Part shown: piece after piece, positions 1 to 10,357 of the stretch
Numbering within the stretch: position 1 is the stretch's first letter
How the letters are laid out: each line of letters begins with the position of its first letter
Assembly (NCBI RefSeq): GCF_000178995.1
Contig: NZ_ADVZ01000001.1
Span: 1,212,001 to 1,276,000, forward strand
DNA length: 64,000 nt
Direction: 5' to 3'
Source of the DNA: Afipia sp. 1NLS2
GTDB taxonomy: Bacteria > Pseudomonadota > Alphaproteobacteria > Rhizobiales > Xanthobacteraceae
Program-made: the position numbers and the translations under genes
The notes under the pieces: generated by a model
What the model was told of the DNA's origin: nothing
The model's database searches: none
Seen by the model: only the letters and a program-made list of their open reading frames with translations

Positions 1-1040
1 CCCGGCCGAGCGTCAAGAAGATCAACCTCGCTTTGCAGGGTGGCGGCGCCCACGGCGCTTTCACCTGGGGCGTGCTCGACCATCTTCTCTCCGACGGGCG
101 GCTGGAAGTCACCGGCCTGTCCGGTGCTTCGGCCGGAGCGGTCAATGCGGTGATGGTCGCCGATGGCCTCGCGCGCGGCGGCCCCGAGGAAGCACGTAAG
201 CGCCTCGCCGAGTTCTGGCGCGCGGCGAGCGTCGGTGGAGACCTGCCGCCAGTGCAGCGCGCCATCGCCGATCGGCTGTTCTCGATCTTTCCCTTCTCGA
301 CCTCACCGGTGCAGAACTGGTTCGAGACGATGTCGCATTATTTTTCGCCTTACGATTTCAACCCGCTCAACATCAATCCGTTGAGCGAATTGATTGCACG
401 CTTCGTCGATTTCGACGCGATCCACGCCAGCGACCTTGCGCTCTATATCTCCGCCACCAACGTCCACACCGGGCGGCTCAAGGTATTTTGCCGCAACTCT
501 GTCAATGCCGACGTGGTGATGGCCTCCGCCGCGCTGCCCTATCTGTTCCGCGCCGTGGAGATCGACGGCGTGCCCTATTGGGACGGCGGCTACATGGGCA
601 ATCCCGTGATTTTTCCGTTCCTGCAGGCCACCGACAGCGAGGACGTGCTGGTGGTGCAGATCAACCCGGTGTCGCAGGAGGTCACACCGAAAACCTCCGC
701 CGAGATCGTCAAGCGGCTGAACGAGATCACCTTCAATTCCGCGCTGATCTCCGAACTGCGCACGATGGATTTTGTCAACCAGTTGATCGATGACGGACGG
801 CTGCCGCGCGGCAAGGAGCACAACCAGTACCGGCGGCTGAACATTCACCGGATCGACCTCGGCACATTCGCATCCAACCTCGATGGCCTCAGCAAGTTGA
901 AGAACGATTACGATTTCTTCGAATCGCTGCATGAGGAAGGCGTGCGCGCCGCCACTGCGTTTCTCGACAGCCATTTCGACGATATCGGCGAGCGCGGCAC
1001 GCTCGACCTTGCCGCCGAATCCGGCGTGGAATGGGCATAA
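1..1040 (+). CDS. patatin-like phospholipase family protein, 5' partial
   Basis: Patatin-family lipid acyl hydrolase, a serine/aspartate dyad enzyme acting on phospholipids or other acyl esters. The oxyanion-hole motif QGGGAHGAF lies at the very start, the nucleophile elbow GASAG follows about 30 residues later, and the catalytic Asp sits in DGGYMGNP near the middle, so all catalytic elements are present. The reading frame is open to the left edge (codons from base 3 give RPSVKKINLA before the motif), so the true start is outside the window; the TTG at 33 is not a convincing start. It ends with TAA at 1038-1040, 87 bases before mutS. The physiological substrate is unknown. Confidence 0.9.
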   Translation, partial: RPSVKKINLALQGGGAHGAFTWGVLDHLLSDGRLEVTGLSGASAGAVNAVMVADGLARGGPEEARKRLAEFWRAASVGGDLPPVQRAIADRLFSIFPFSTSPVQNWFETMSHYFSPYDFNPLNINPLSELIARFVDFDAIHASDLALYISATNVHTGRLKVFCRNSVNADVVMASAALPYLFRAVEIDGVPYWDGGYMGNPVIFPFLQATDSEDVLVVQINPVSQEVTPKTSAEIVKRLNEITFNSALISELRTMDFVNQLIDDGRLPRGKEHNQYRRLNIHRIDLGTFASNLDGLSKLKNDYDFFESLHEEGVRAATAFLDSHFDDIGERGTLDLAAESGVEWA

Positions 1041-1127
1041 AATCCCGGCGCGGAACGGGGAAAACCCCGATTCCGTGGCCGTTCCGGGTGTGAAGCCCAC
1101 CCTTAATTTTGCTAGCGTGCCCGCGCC

Positions 1128-3857
1128 ATGACGATGCACGCCCCATCCCCCACAACGACCGCGCCTGCCGAGCCCAAAGACACGGCTGCGCGCGTGACGC
1201 CGATGATGGAGCAATACCTCGAGATCAAGGCCGCCAATCCGGGCCTGTTGCTGTTCTACCGGATGGGCGATTTCTACGAATTGTTCTTCGAGGACGCGGA
1301 GACCGCCTCGCGCGCGCTCGGCATCATGCTCACCAAGCGCGGCAAGCATCAGGGCGAAGACATCCCGATGTGCGGCGTACCGGTGGAGCGATCCGACGAC
1401 TACCTGCACCGGCTGATCGCACTTGGCCATCGCGTTGCGGTGTGCGAGCAGATGGAGGACCCGGCCGAGGCGAAGAAGCGCGGCGCCAAGAGCGTGGTGC
1501 GCCGTGACGTGGTGCGCCTCGTCACACCGGGCACGCTGACGGAAGACAATCTCCTCGACGCCAAGGCCAACAATTATCTGATGGCGATCGCGCGCGTTCG
1601 CGCCTCCAGCGGCGACGACCGCCTTGGACTCGCATGGATCGACATCTCGACTTCGGAATTCACCATCACCGAATGCAGCGCGGGCGAATTGTCCACTACG
1701 CTCGCGCGCGTCAGCCCGAACGAGATCGTCGTGCCGGACGCGATCTTCGGTGACGAGACACTCGGCCCGATCCTGCGCGAGCATACCGCCGTGACCCCGC
1801 TGACCCGCGACGTGTTCGACAGCGCCAATGCCGAACAGCGGCTGTGCGCGTATTTCGCCGTCGCCACCATGGACGGCCTCGCCACGCTGTCGCGGCTGGA
1901 AGCCACCGCCGCGGCCGCCGCCGTCACCTATGTCGAGCGCACGCAGGTCGGCAAGCATCCGCCGCTGTCTCCGCCTGCGCGCGAACTCGCAGGCACCACG
2001 CTCGTCATCGATCCGGCAACACGCGCCAATCTCGAACTCACCCGCACGCTCGCGGGCGAACGCCGCGGCTCGCTGCTTGACGCGATCGATCTGACCGTGA
2101 CCGCGGCGGGCTCACGGCTTCTTGCGCAACGGCTCGCGGCTCCGCTCACCGACATCGCCGCCATTACACGACGCCACGATGCGGTAGCGGCGTTCGTGGC
2201 TGATCCGGCCGCTGCTGACGATCTGCGCGCGATCCTGCGCGAAGCACCAGACATGTCACGCGCATTGGCGCGGCTCTCGGTCGGGCGCGGCGGGCCGCGC
2301 GATCTTGCAGGACTGCGTGACGGCATCGTCGCGGCCGATGCCGCCATCGCGCGGCTTCAGCGCATGGAGTCGCCACCGCAGGAGATCGCCGCCGCTCTTG
2401 AATCGCTGCGCAAACCTTCGCGCGCATTGGCCGAGGAACTTTCCCGCGCGCTCGCCGAGCAGTTGCCGCTGTCGAAACGCGACGGTGGCTTCGTGCGCGA
2501 GCGTTACGACACAACGCTGGACGAAACCCGCTCGTTACGCGACGCCTCGCGCCTCGTGGTCGCCTCGATGCAGGCGCGCTATGCCGACGACACCGGCGTG
2601 AAGGCGCTGAAAATCCGGCACAACAACGTGCTCGGCTATTTCGTCGAAGTCACCGCGCAACACGGCGACAAGCTGATGTCGGCGCCGCTGAACGCAACCT
2701 TCATCCATCGCCAGACGCTGGCGGGACAGGTCCGCTTCACGACATCCGAACTCGGCGAGATCGAGGCCCGGATCGCCAATGCAGGCGACCGCGCCCTGGG
2801 ACTGGAGCTTGAAATCTTCGAGCGGCTCGTGGCTCAAACCGTCGCTATCGGTGACGATCTGCGCGCCGCGGCCCATGCCTTCTCCGTGCTCGATGTCGCC
2901 ACCTCGCTGGCGCGGCTCGCGATGGATGAAAATTACGTCCGTCCCGAAGTCGATGGCTCGCTCGCCTTTTCTATCGAAGGCGGGCGGCATCCGGTTGTGG
3001 AGCGCGCGCTGAAACGCGACGGCCAGCCCTTCATCGCCAACACATGTGATCTTTCTCCTGCGCCAACGCAGACCTCCGGCCAGATCTGGATTCTCACCGG
3101 TCCGAACATGGCGGGCAAATCCACCTTCCTGCGCCAGAACGCGCTGATCGCATTGCTCGCACAGATCGGCAGTTTCGTACCAGCGAAACGCGCGAAGATC
3201 GGCGTGATCGACCGATTGTTCTCGCGCGTCGGCGCCGCCGACGATCTGGCGCGTGGGCGTTCGACCTTCATGGTCGAAATGGTGGAGACGGCGGCGATCC
3301 TCAATCAGGCGGGCGAGCGGGCGCTGGTGATTTTGGATGAAATCGGGCGCGGCACCGCGACCTTCGACGGCCTGTCGATCGCATGGGCCTCGATCGAACA
3401 TCTGCACGACGCCAACAAATGCCGCGCGCTGTTCGCGACGCATTACCACGAACTCACCGCGCTCTCGGCCAAGTTGCCGCGCCTGTTCAACGCCACCGTG
3501 CGCGTCAAGGAATGGCACGGCGACGTGGTGTTCCTGCACGAGGTGCTGCCCGGCGCGGCTGATCGCTCCTACGGCATTCAGGTCGCCAAGCTCGCAGGCC
3601 TGCCGCCCGCTGTGATCGCACGCGCCAAAACGGTGCTGGCCAAACTCGAAGCACAGGATCGCGGCAACGGCGCGCAAGCATTGATCGACGATCTGCCGCT
3701 GTTTGCGGTCACGTCGCGTGCGAGCGACAACGAGCAGGCGCCCTCGCCCGAGGCCTCAGCGCTGATCGAAGCGCTCAACGCCATCCAGCCAGATGAACTG
3801 ACCCCGCGCGAAGCGCTGGACGCGCTCTACGCGCTGAAGGCGAAGCTTACCAGCTAG
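1128..3857 (+). CDS. mutS: DNA mismatch repair protein MutS
   Basis: MutS recognises mismatches and small loops and recruits MutL in an ATP-dependent way. The 909-residue length fits alphaproteobacterial MutS. The N-terminal mismatch-wedge motif G-D-F-Y-E is at residues 47-51 (Phe49, Glu51). The connector, lever and clamp domains follow. The ATPase has its Walker [11 protein letters not shown] near residues 657-666, a Walker B with [12 protein letters not shown], and the conserved ATHYHEL segment after it. The ATG at 1128 is preceded by a 30-residue low-complexity Pro/Thr-rich extension before the conserved [10 protein letters not shown]. It is convergent with the OsmC gene, leaving only 9 bases between stops. 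Confidence 0.98.
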   Translation: MTMHAPSPTTTAPAEPKDTAARVTPMMEQYLEIKAANPGLLLFYRMGDFYELFFEDAETASRALGIMLTKRGKHQGEDIPMCGVPVERSDDYLHRLIALGHRVAVCEQMEDPAEAKKRGAKSVVRRDVVRLVTPGTLTEDNLLDAKANNYLMAIARVRASSGDDRLGLAWIDISTSEFTITECSAGELSTTLARVSPNEIVVPDAIFGDETLGPILREHTAVTPLTRDVFDSANAEQRLCAYFAVATMDGLATLSRLEATAAAAAVTYVERTQVGKHPPLSPPARELAGTTLVIDPATRANLELTRTLAGERRGSLLDAIDLTVTAAGSRLLAQRLAAPLTDIAAITRRHDAVAAFVADPAAADDLRAILREAPDMSRALARLSVGRGGPRDLAGLRDGIVAADAAIARLQRMESPPQEIAAALESLRKPSRALAEELSRALAEQLPLSKRDGGFVRERYDTTLDETRSLRDASRLVVASMQARYADDTGVKALKIRHNNVLGYFVEVTAQHGDKLMSAPLNATFIHRQTLAGQVRFTTSELGEIEARIANAGDRALGLELEIFERLVAQTVAIGDDLRAAAHAFSVLDVATSLARLAMDENYVRPEVDGSLAFSIEGGRHPVVERALKRDGQPFIANTCDLSPAPTQTSGQIWILTGPNMAGKSTFLRQNALIALLAQIGSFVPAKRAKIGVIDRLFSRVGAADDLARGRSTFMVEMVETAAILNQAGERALVILDEIGRGTATFDGLSIAWASIEHLHDANKCRALFATHYHELTALSAKLPRLFNATVRVKEWHGDVVFLHEVLPGAADRSYGIQVAKLAGLPPAVIARAKTVLAKLEAQDRGNGAQALIDDLPLFAVTSRASDNEQAPSPEASALIEALNAIQPDELTPREALDALYALKAKLTS

Positions 3858-3866
3858 GCCGGATGC

Positions 3867-4379
3867 TTACACCCTGTTGATCGAGACATGCGTAGCCTTC
3901 GGCCCGTTCTTGATGGTCTGATAGACCACGCAATAACGCTCGGTCAGCTTCAGCAACTGGTCGAGTTTTTCCTGCGGCGCGTCGGTCTCGACATCGAAGC
4001 GCAGGCGGATTTCCGCAAAGCCCACCGGCGCTTCCTTGTCCACGCCCAATGTGCCGCGAAAATCGAGATCGCCCTCGGCACTGACATTGCCGGATTTCAA
4101 CGGAATGTCGATCGCGGTCGCCACCGATTTCAGCGTCACGCCCGCGCAGGCCACGAGCGCTTCCAGCAGCATGTCGCCCGAGCACAATTCCAGGCCCGAA
4201 CCGCCGGTCGCCGGATGCAGGCCCGCCACCGCGAGCGCGCGGCCCGTCTCGACCTTGCAGGCGATGCCTTCATTGTCGATCGAACCCTTGGCCTTCAGGG
4301 TAATCAGGGCCGTCTTCGGATCTTCCTTGTAGCGGCTCTTGATCGGCGCCTGCATGGCGCGAAGTTCGCTCGAATCCAT
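3867..4379 (-). CDS. OsmC family protein
   Basis: OsmC/Ohr-fold protein of 170 residues; the family reduces organic hydroperoxides through two cysteines. The conserved helix around LEALVACAGVTLKS supplies the first Cys and LTERYCVVYQTI the second. I chose the ATG at 4379 because AGGAGA lies 6-8 bases upstream; a longer in-frame reading to 4454 has no comparable ribosome binding site. It is followed on the same strand, upstream in coordinates, by the ABC cassette genes after a 112-base gap. Which hydroperoxide or thiol partner it uses cannot be told. Confidence 0.88.
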   Translation of the reverse strand: MDSSELRAMQAPIKSRYKEDPKTALITLKAKGSIDNEGIACKVETGRALAVAGLHPATGGSGLELCSGDMLLEALVACAGVTLKSVATAIDIPLKSGNVSAEGDLDFRGTLGVDKEAPVGFAEIRLRFDVETDAPQEKLDQLLKLTERYCVVYQTIKNGPKATHVSINRV

Positions 4380-4491
4380 CGCATGTCTCCTCGTCATGGC
4401 CACAGCGGCCATCCGGTTTTCATCTCTTCCTATAATGGCGGGAAGCTTCGGCACAAGACCGTGCGCCGATTCATAACACCGGCACAGGCGA

Positions 4492-5274
4492 CTAAATTCC
4501 CTCGCCCGCCGTCAGCAGATCGTCGACGGAATGGCGCTTCTCGCGATCGAGCGAACGATCGAGCGCCTCCAGCACCTGAAGCTTGACCGCCTCGAATGCA
4601 GGGGCGGCGCGATCGCGCGGGCGCGCGAGATCGACCCGCACTTCCTCGAACAGGCGCCCCGGCCGCGGCTTCATCACCAGAATCCGATCCGCCAGCACCA
4701 CGGCTTCATCGACATCATGGGTGACGAGAACGAGCGTCGGCTGCGTGTCGGCCCACAGATCGAGCAGATGGTCCTGCAGATCGGCACGGGTGAAAGCGTC
4801 AAGCGCAGAAAACGGCTCATCGAGCAGCAGCACTTCAGGCCGTGGCACCAGCGCGCGCGCAATCGCCACGCGCTGCGCCTGTCCGCCGGAGAGTTCGCGC
4901 GGCCACGCCGCCGCCTTGTCGAGCAGGCCGACACGGGCCAGCGCCGCCGCCGCGCGCTCGCGCCGCTGCGCGCGCGTGCCGTCCGACAGGCCGAACGCGA
5001 CATTCTCCGCGACCGACAGCCATGGCAGCAGCCGGGGCTCCTGAAAGATAATGCCGATCTTTTCGTGCGGCGCCTTGATCGCCTCGCCATCGAGCGTGAT
5101 CGCGCCGGAAGTCGCGGGATCGAGTCCCGCGATGGCGCGCAGCAAAGTGGACTTGCCGCAGCCCGAGCCGCCGATAACGGCGACGATCTCGCCGATCTTG
5201 ATGCGCGCGGAAAAGCCCTGCAGCGCCTTGACGCCGTTCGGATAGGTTTTGCCGACATGATCGAGCACGAGCAT
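4492..5274 (-). CDS. ABC transporter ATP-binding protein (SsuB/TauB type)
   Basis: ATPase of a nitrate/sulfonate/taurine-type uptake system, 260 residues. Walker A GGSGCGKST is at residues 35-43, the signature LSGGQAQRVAIARAL and Walker B LLLDEPFSALD follow in order, and the H-loop is in LVTHDVDEAV. It lies 3 bases downstream of the permease gene and shares its strand, so the two are almost certainly co-transcribed. The family imports sulfonates, taurine, nitrate or aromatic sulfonates; the substrate here is inferred only from the class. Confidence 0.93.
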   Translation of the reverse strand: MLVLDHVGKTYPNGVKALQGFSARIKIGEIVAVIGGSGCGKSTLLRAIAGLDPATSGAITLDGEAIKAPHEKIGIIFQEPRLLPWLSVAENVAFGLSDGTRAQRRERAAAALARVGLLDKAAAWPRELSGGQAQRVAIARALVPRPEVLLLDEPFSALDAFTRADLQDHLLDLWADTQPTLVLVTHDVDEAVVLADRILVMKPRPGRLFEEVRVDLARPRDRAAPAFEAVKLQVLEALDRSLDREKRHSVDDLLTAGEGI

Positions 5275-5277
5275 CGC

Positions 5278-6123
5278 TTATGCCCTTCCTGCCTGCGAGG
5301 AGAAGGCATCCTGCCAGCGCAGCAACGGCGCGAAGGCGAGCTGGACCAGCCAGTCGGTGGTCTTGCCGAGCAGCGCAAACACGATAATCGCCGCCAGAAT
5401 TTCCGCAGGCTTGCCTAGCTGCTGGCCGTCGATCAGGAGATAGCCGAGGCCCTCCGACGCGCCCATCAATTCGGCGGCGACGACGAACATCCAGCCGAGG
5501 CCAAGCCCCTGCCGCAACGAGACGACATAGGAGGGCAGCACCGCAGGCAGCAGGATGCGCCGGATCATCGCCGGGCCGGAGAGACGGAAGATGCGCCCGA
5601 CCTCGACGATCTTGCGATCGACGCTCAGCACCGCGCCCATCACCCCGAGATAGATCGGGAAGAACACGCCGATCGCGATCAGCGCGACCTTCGACATTTC
5701 GAAGATGCCGAGCCACAGCACGAACAGCGGTACCCAGGCGATCGACGGGATCGCACGCAGCGCCTGCAATGTCGGATCGAGCAGCCGCCGCGCCAGAGGC
5801 GAATAACCGCACAGCGCGCCGAGCAGCGTGCCGGATACCACGCCCAACCCAAACCCCGCGCCGACACGCCATGTGGTGATGAAAACATGCCGGCTCAGTT
5901 CGCCGCTTTTGGCAAGCTGCGCCAGCATCTCGTAAATCTTGCTCGGCGGCGGCACCAGACGGCCGTTCGACCAGCCGCGCGCAACCGCGATCTCCCAGCC
6001 GATCCCGACCACGAGCGGCACGATCAGGCCGAGCGCGGGCTTGATCCAGCGCGGCGGGCGGCTTGGCGCCGTCGCGGCTGGTTCAGCAGCCGGGGCCGTG
6101 GAGGTTTCAAGCGTCATGACCAT
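5278..6123 (-). CDS. ABC transporter permease (SsuC/TauC type)
   Basis: Inner-membrane permease of the BPD_transp_1 class, 281 residues, with about six hydrophobic segments. An Ala/Pro-rich N-terminus precedes the first helix (LGLIVPLVVGIGWEIAVA). The EAA-like coupling loop is VGRIFRLSGPAMIRRILLPA, expected to contact the ATPase. The start may be the ATG at 6123 or the one two codons later (6117). It sits between the solute-binding and ATPase genes, completing a three-gene import cassette. Confidence 0.92.
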   Translation of the reverse strand: MVMTLETSTAPAAEPAATAPSRPPRWIKPALGLIVPLVVGIGWEIAVARGWSNGRLVPPPSKIYEMLAQLAKSGELSRHVFITTWRVGAGFGLGVVSGTLLGALCGYSPLARRLLDPTLQALRAIPSIAWVPLFVLWLGIFEMSKVALIAIGVFFPIYLGVMGAVLSVDRKIVEVGRIFRLSGPAMIRRILLPAVLPSYVVSLRQGLGLGWMFVVAAELMGASEGLGYLLIDGQQLGKPAEILAAIIVFALLGKTTDWLVQLAFAPLLRWQDAFSSQAGRA

Positions 6124-6227
6124 AGCAAAGATCGCTTATCGGTCCGAAATGCAAGGCGGCTTGCGTCGCATATCATCCATTCCGCATGGGGCCCGGGCCC
6201 ATGGCCGGCGGGATCGATGCGGAGCCT

Positions 6228-6261
6228 CCCGCCTGCGTGCCCATTGGGCACGGCAGGCGGG
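6228..6261. terminator. strong intercistronic hairpin
   Basis: A 15-base arm (6228-6242) pairs with a 16-base arm (6246-6261) around an ATT loop, with one bulged C: CCCGCCTGC-GTGCCC against GGGCACGGCAGGCGGG. It lies just beyond the stop of the solute-binding gene on the minus strand, before the permease gene. On the minus strand no clean T tract follows, so it may act as an mRNA-stabilising or attenuating hairpin that lets the binding protein be made in excess, not as a full terminator. A GC-only palindrome GGGCCCGGGCCC lies close by. Confidence 0.6.
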
Positions 6262-6269
6262 TCTCTGTT

Positions 6270-7244
6270 TTAGTTCGAAGGCAACTGGACGTCCGCGTCG
6301 AGCAGCGCGTCGGTGTTCTTCTTCACATCGACATCGGCGGCGATGACGCCAGCCTTCTGCAGCGCCAGACCCGCCTGAAGGATCGCGTCGCGCTGCGGCG
6401 CGCCGATCTTGCTGAAGGTAAGATCGGTGCGCTCCTTGAGCTGCTTGTCGACCACCGCGTCAGGCAGCTTGGTCACTGCGATGAAGTCGGCCTTCAACTC
6501 GTCATAGTGTGTCAGCGAATATTTGCGCGCTTCCTCATAGACCGCGAGGACGCGGTTCACGATATCCGGATGCTCCTTCAGGAACTGCTCGCGGACATTG
6601 AGGATACCGAAGGTATTGGCCTCGGGCTTGCGATAGAACAGCCGCGCACCATCCTCGATTTCCGCCTGCGCCATCATCGGGTCAAGACCGGCCCAGGCAT
6701 CGACATCGCCGCGGATCAGCGCGGTCTTGCCGTCCGGATGCTGCAGCAACACCGGTGTGATGTCCTTTTCGGTCAGGCCGGCGTCGAGCAGCGCGCGCAC
6801 CAGGAAGATGTGCGGATCGGTGCCGCGCGTCACCGCGACACGCTTGCCCTTCAGGTCCGCGACGGTCTTGATCTTGGAATCCTTGGTGGTGACGAGCGCG
6901 GTCCATTCGGGGCGCGAATAGGTGTAGACTGACTTGATCGGGTTGCCGTTGATGCGCGCGACCAGCGCCGCCGATCCCGCCGTCGAGCCAAAATCGATCG
7001 AGCCCGCATTGAGGAATTCGAGCGCCTTGTTCGAACCGAGCGTCTGCACCCAGACGATCTTGATCCCGTCCTTGGCGAATTCCTTTTCCAGAAGGCCTTG
7101 CTTCTTCAACAGGATCGAAACTGGATTGTAGGTCGCCCAATCGATCGCGATCTGGGTAGGCTTGTCGGCAGCCAGGGCCGCGCCCGGCGCGAGCAGCGCG
7201 ATGGCGGCGCCGAGAGTAAAGATGCGCCGGGACAGAGTGGTCAT
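6270..7244 (-). CDS. ABC transporter substrate-binding protein (SsuA type)
   Basis: Periplasmic solute-binding protein of the aliphatic sulfonate/NMT1-like class, 324 residues. It has a Sec signal peptide (TTLSRRIFTLGAAIALLAPG, likely cleavage after AALA), then a periplasmic-binding-protein type 2 fold. I place the start at the ATG at 7244 because GGAG lies about 8 bases upstream; the in-frame reading from 7256 leaves the ribosome site inside the gene. It is the first gene of the cassette 6270-4492 and is divergent from glnD. Confidence 0.92.
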   Translation of the reverse strand: MTTLSRRIFTLGAAIALLAPGAALAADKPTQIAIDWATYNPVSILLKKQGLLEKEFAKDGIKIVWVQTLGSNKALEFLNAGSIDFGSTAGSAALVARINGNPIKSVYTYSRPEWTALVTTKDSKIKTVADLKGKRVAVTRGTDPHIFLVRALLDAGLTEKDITPVLLQHPDGKTALIRGDVDAWAGLDPMMAQAEIEDGARLFYRKPEANTFGILNVREQFLKEHPDIVNRVLAVYEEARKYSLTHYDELKADFIAVTKLPDAVVDKQLKERTDLTFSKIGAPQRDAILQAGLALQKAGVIAADVDVKKNTDALLDADVQLPSN

Positions 7245-7422
7245 GGGAAGCTCCAATCAGACAAGATTTTAATGCGAGGGTGACTAAAGATTACGCTTGT
7301 TCTTCAAGGCGTTATCGTCAAGAGTCAACTGGAAGAATGTTTGCCTCCAAGCCCGCCCGGACAAGAGAATGTTCTTGCCCGCGCCAGGGCTTCGTCAGTC
7401 CGATTATTTTGCAGCTAGCGCC

Positions 7423-10254
7423 ATGACCCCCACGTCGTCTTCCGCTCTTGAAATCTCCCTGCCCGACAGCACGCGCGAACGCGGCAGCGAGCTACCCGTG
7501 CTCGGATTCGATTCCGCAGCGGTGATGAGCCGGATCGATGCGCTCGCCGAAAAACACGAAGGGCACGATGACACGTTCCGTTCGGCAATGGCCCAGCTGC
7601 TGAAAGCCGAACTGGTGCGCGCCCGCGACGTCGCGCAGGCCGAATTGCTCAACGAGCGGCACGGCCGGCGCACCGCCGAACGGCTGTGCGCGCTGCACGA
7701 CGCGATCATTCGCATTCTCTACACGACGGCGACGAAGCATCTCTATCGCTCGCCGACGCCATCCGATTCCGAGCGGATGGCGATCGTCGCCACTGGCGGT
7801 TACGGGCGCGGCCTGATGGCGCCGGAATCCGACATCGATCTGTTGTTCGTGCTGCCCTACAAGCAGACCGCGTGGGGCGAGCAGGTCGCTGAAGTCATCC
7901 TCTATTGTCTCTGGGACATGGGACTGAAGGTCGGCCACGCCACCCGCACCGTCAACGAGTGCATTCGTCAGGCGCTCGCCGACATGACGATCCGCACCGC
8001 TATCCTCGAAAGCCGCTATCTGATCGGCGACCGGCACCTCTACGACGAGCTGATGATGCGCTTCGACAAGGATGTGGTGCAGGGCACGGCGTCCGAATTC
8101 GTCGCCGCCAAGCTCGCCGAACGCGAGGAGCGGCTCACCCGCGCCGGACAATCACGCTATCTGGTCGAGCCGAACGTCAAGGACGGCAAGGGCGGCTTGC
8201 GCGATTTGCACACGCTGTTCTGGATCGCGAAATACGTCTATCGCGTCCGCGACGCCAGTGAACTGGTCAAGCGCGGTATTTTCGACGCCGTCGAATATCG
8301 CACCTTCCGCCGCTGCGAGGATTTCCTCTGGTCGGTCCGCTGCAACATCCACTTCCAGACCAACCGCGCCGAAGAGCGGCTGTCGTTCGACATCCAGCGC
8401 GAGATCGCGCAACGGCTCGGTTACACCGAGCATCCCGGCATGCAGGATGTCGAACGCTTCATGAAGCATTACTTCATGGTAGCCCGGCAGGTCGGCGGCC
8501 TCACCGCGATCCTGTGCGCCAAGCTGGAGGAACAGGAAGCCAAACCCGCACCGGTGCTCAACCGCGTGATGGCGCGGCTGCGGCCCCACAAGCGTCGCGG
8601 CAAGATCGCAGGCACCGAGGACTTCATCGTCGACAATGCCCGCATCAATCTCGCGGCCCCGAATGTCTTCAAGCACGACCCGGTCAACTTGATCCGCATT
8701 TTCCGCCTCGCGCAGAAGAACAACCTCGATTTCCATCCCGATGCGATGCGCGCGGTGACGCGCTCACTGAACCTGATTACGCCACAGGTCCGCGACAACC
8801 CCGAAGCCAACGCTCTGTTCATGGAGATCCTCACCTCACCGGACGCGGAGACGGTGTTGCGGCGCATGAACGAGACCGGCGTGCTCGGACAGTTCATCCG
8901 CACCTTCGGCAAGATCGTCTCGATGATGCAGTTCAATATGTATCATCACTACACGGTGGACGAGCACCTGATCCGCTGCGTCGGTATTCTGCAAGAGATC
9001 GAAGCGGGGACCCACGAGGAGTTCGCACTCGCCAACGACCTGTTCAAAAAGATCCGGCCTGAGCATCGCTCGGTGCTCTACATGGCCGTGTTCCTGCACG
9101 ACATCGCCAAGGGCCGGCCCGAGGATCACTCCATCGCCGGCGCGAAGGTCGCGCGGCGACTGTGCCCGCGCTTCGGCTTCAACGCCGCCGAGACCGAACT
9201 GATCGCGTGGCTCATTCAGGAGCACCTCACGATGTCCACCGTCGCGCAGTCGCGCGATCTGTCGGACCGCAAGACTATCGAGAACTTCGCGGCTGTCGTG
9301 CAATCGGTCGAACAGATGAAACTGCTCACCATCCTCACCACCGCCGACATCCGGGGCGTCGGTCCCGCCGTGTGGAATGGCTGGAAGGCGCAGCTTCTGC
9401 GTACGCTCTATTATGAAACCGAACCTGCGCTGACCGGCGGCTTCTCCGAGGTCAATCGCGCCCGCCGCGTCGACGTTGCGCATGCCGAATTCCGCAACGC
9501 CTTCAGTGACTGGCCGGAAGCCGAACTCGACGCCTATATCAGCCGGCAATATCCGGCCTACTGGCTCAAGGTCGATCTGCCGCGCAAGATTCATCACGCG
9601 CGCTTCATCAAGAGCGCCGACGCCAGCGGCAAGAAGCTCGCAATCGAAGTCGGCTTCGAGGAAGGCCGCGCCGTCACCGAACTCACATTGCTCGCGCCGG
9701 ACCATCCGTGGCTGCTTTCGATCGTCGCGGGCGCCTGCGCGGCCAATGGCGCCAATATCGTCGACGCGCAGATCTACACCACCACCGACGGCCTCGCGCT
9801 CGACACCATCGCGATCTCGCGCGAATACGACCGCAACGAAGACGAAGCCCGCCGTGCCTCGCGGATCGGCGAGATGATCGAGCAGGTTCTGGAAGGCAAG
9901 GTGCGCCTGCCCGAGGTGATGGCGCGCCGCACGCAGGCTCGGGCGAAGACCAAAGTGTTCGTGGTCGAGCCGGAGGTCGTCATCAACAACCAGTGGTCGG
10001 ATGTCTATACCGTGATCGAGGTCACCGGCCTCGACCGGCCCGGCCTGCTCTATCAGCTCACCACCGCGATCTCGAAGCTCAGCCTCAACATCGGCTCGGC
10101 GCATGTCGCGACCTTCGGCGAGCGCGTCCGCGACGTGTTCTATGTCACCGACCTGATGGGTGCGCAGATCACCGCGCCGACACGGCAGGCCGCGATCAAG
10201 CGGGCGCTGGTGCACCTTCTTGCCAATCCCGATACGACCCGAGGCGTGGCGTAA
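7423..10254 (+). CDS. glnD: [protein-PII] uridylyltransferase/uridylyl-removing enzyme
   Basis: GlnD senses glutamine and uridylylates or de-uridylylates PII (GlnB/GlnK), setting nitrogen control. From the ATG at 7423 the protein is 943 residues, normal for rhizobial GlnD; an upstream in-frame start at 7297 would add 42 unconserved residues. The nucleotidyltransferase motif GGYGRG is near residue 125, followed by ESDIDLLFV. The HD phosphohydrolase motif HDIAKG starts at about residue 559. Two ACT domains close the protein (about 750-830 and 860-935). The gene is monocistronic-looking, 103 bases before the PBP gene. Confidence 0.97.
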   Translation: MTPTSSSALEISLPDSTRERGSELPVLGFDSAAVMSRIDALAEKHEGHDDTFRSAMAQLLKAELVRARDVAQAELLNERHGRRTAERLCALHDAIIRILYTTATKHLYRSPTPSDSERMAIVATGGYGRGLMAPESDIDLLFVLPYKQTAWGEQVAEVILYCLWDMGLKVGHATRTVNECIRQALADMTIRTAILESRYLIGDRHLYDELMMRFDKDVVQGTASEFVAAKLAEREERLTRAGQSRYLVEPNVKDGKGGLRDLHTLFWIAKYVYRVRDASELVKRGIFDAVEYRTFRRCEDFLWSVRCNIHFQTNRAEERLSFDIQREIAQRLGYTEHPGMQDVERFMKHYFMVARQVGGLTAILCAKLEEQEAKPAPVLNRVMARLRPHKRRGKIAGTEDFIVDNARINLAAPNVFKHDPVNLIRIFRLAQKNNLDFHPDAMRAVTRSLNLITPQVRDNPEANALFMEILTSPDAETVLRRMNETGVLGQFIRTFGKIVSMMQFNMYHHYTVDEHLIRCVGILQEIEAGTHEEFALANDLFKKIRPEHRSVLYMAVFLHDIAKGRPEDHSIAGAKVARRLCPRFGFNAAETELIAWLIQEHLTMSTVAQSRDLSDRKTIENFAAVVQSVEQMKLLTILTTADIRGVGPAVWNGWKAQLLRTLYYETEPALTGGFSEVNRARRVDVAHAEFRNAFSDWPEAELDAYISRQYPAYWLKVDLPRKIHHARFIKSADASGKKLAIEVGFEEGRAVTELTLLAPDHPWLLSIVAGACAANGANIVDAQIYTTTDGLALDTIAISREYDRNEDEARRASRIGEMIEQVLEGKVRLPEVMARRTQARAKTKVFVVEPEVVINNQWSDVYTVIEVTGLDRPGLLYQLTTAISKLSLNIGSAHVATFGERVRDVFYVTDLMGAQITAPTRQAAIKRALVHLLANPDTTRGVA

Positions 10255-10357
10255 GTGGCCCAGAGTGCTAACCGGCGTTAACCAGCCAGTAACCTGCCCT
10301 TAAACCGCCGCCGTTAGCTTCCAACCCGGTCACCGGAGAGAGGCACGGACACAGCGG

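Noticed and set aside
303-1958. 551-codon open frame on the minus strand
   Set aside because: Antisense to the patatin and mutS genes, without any family motif; high-GC codon bias opens such frames.
8836-10215. 459-codon minus-strand frame
   Set aside because: Antisense to glnD, whose motifs are complete.
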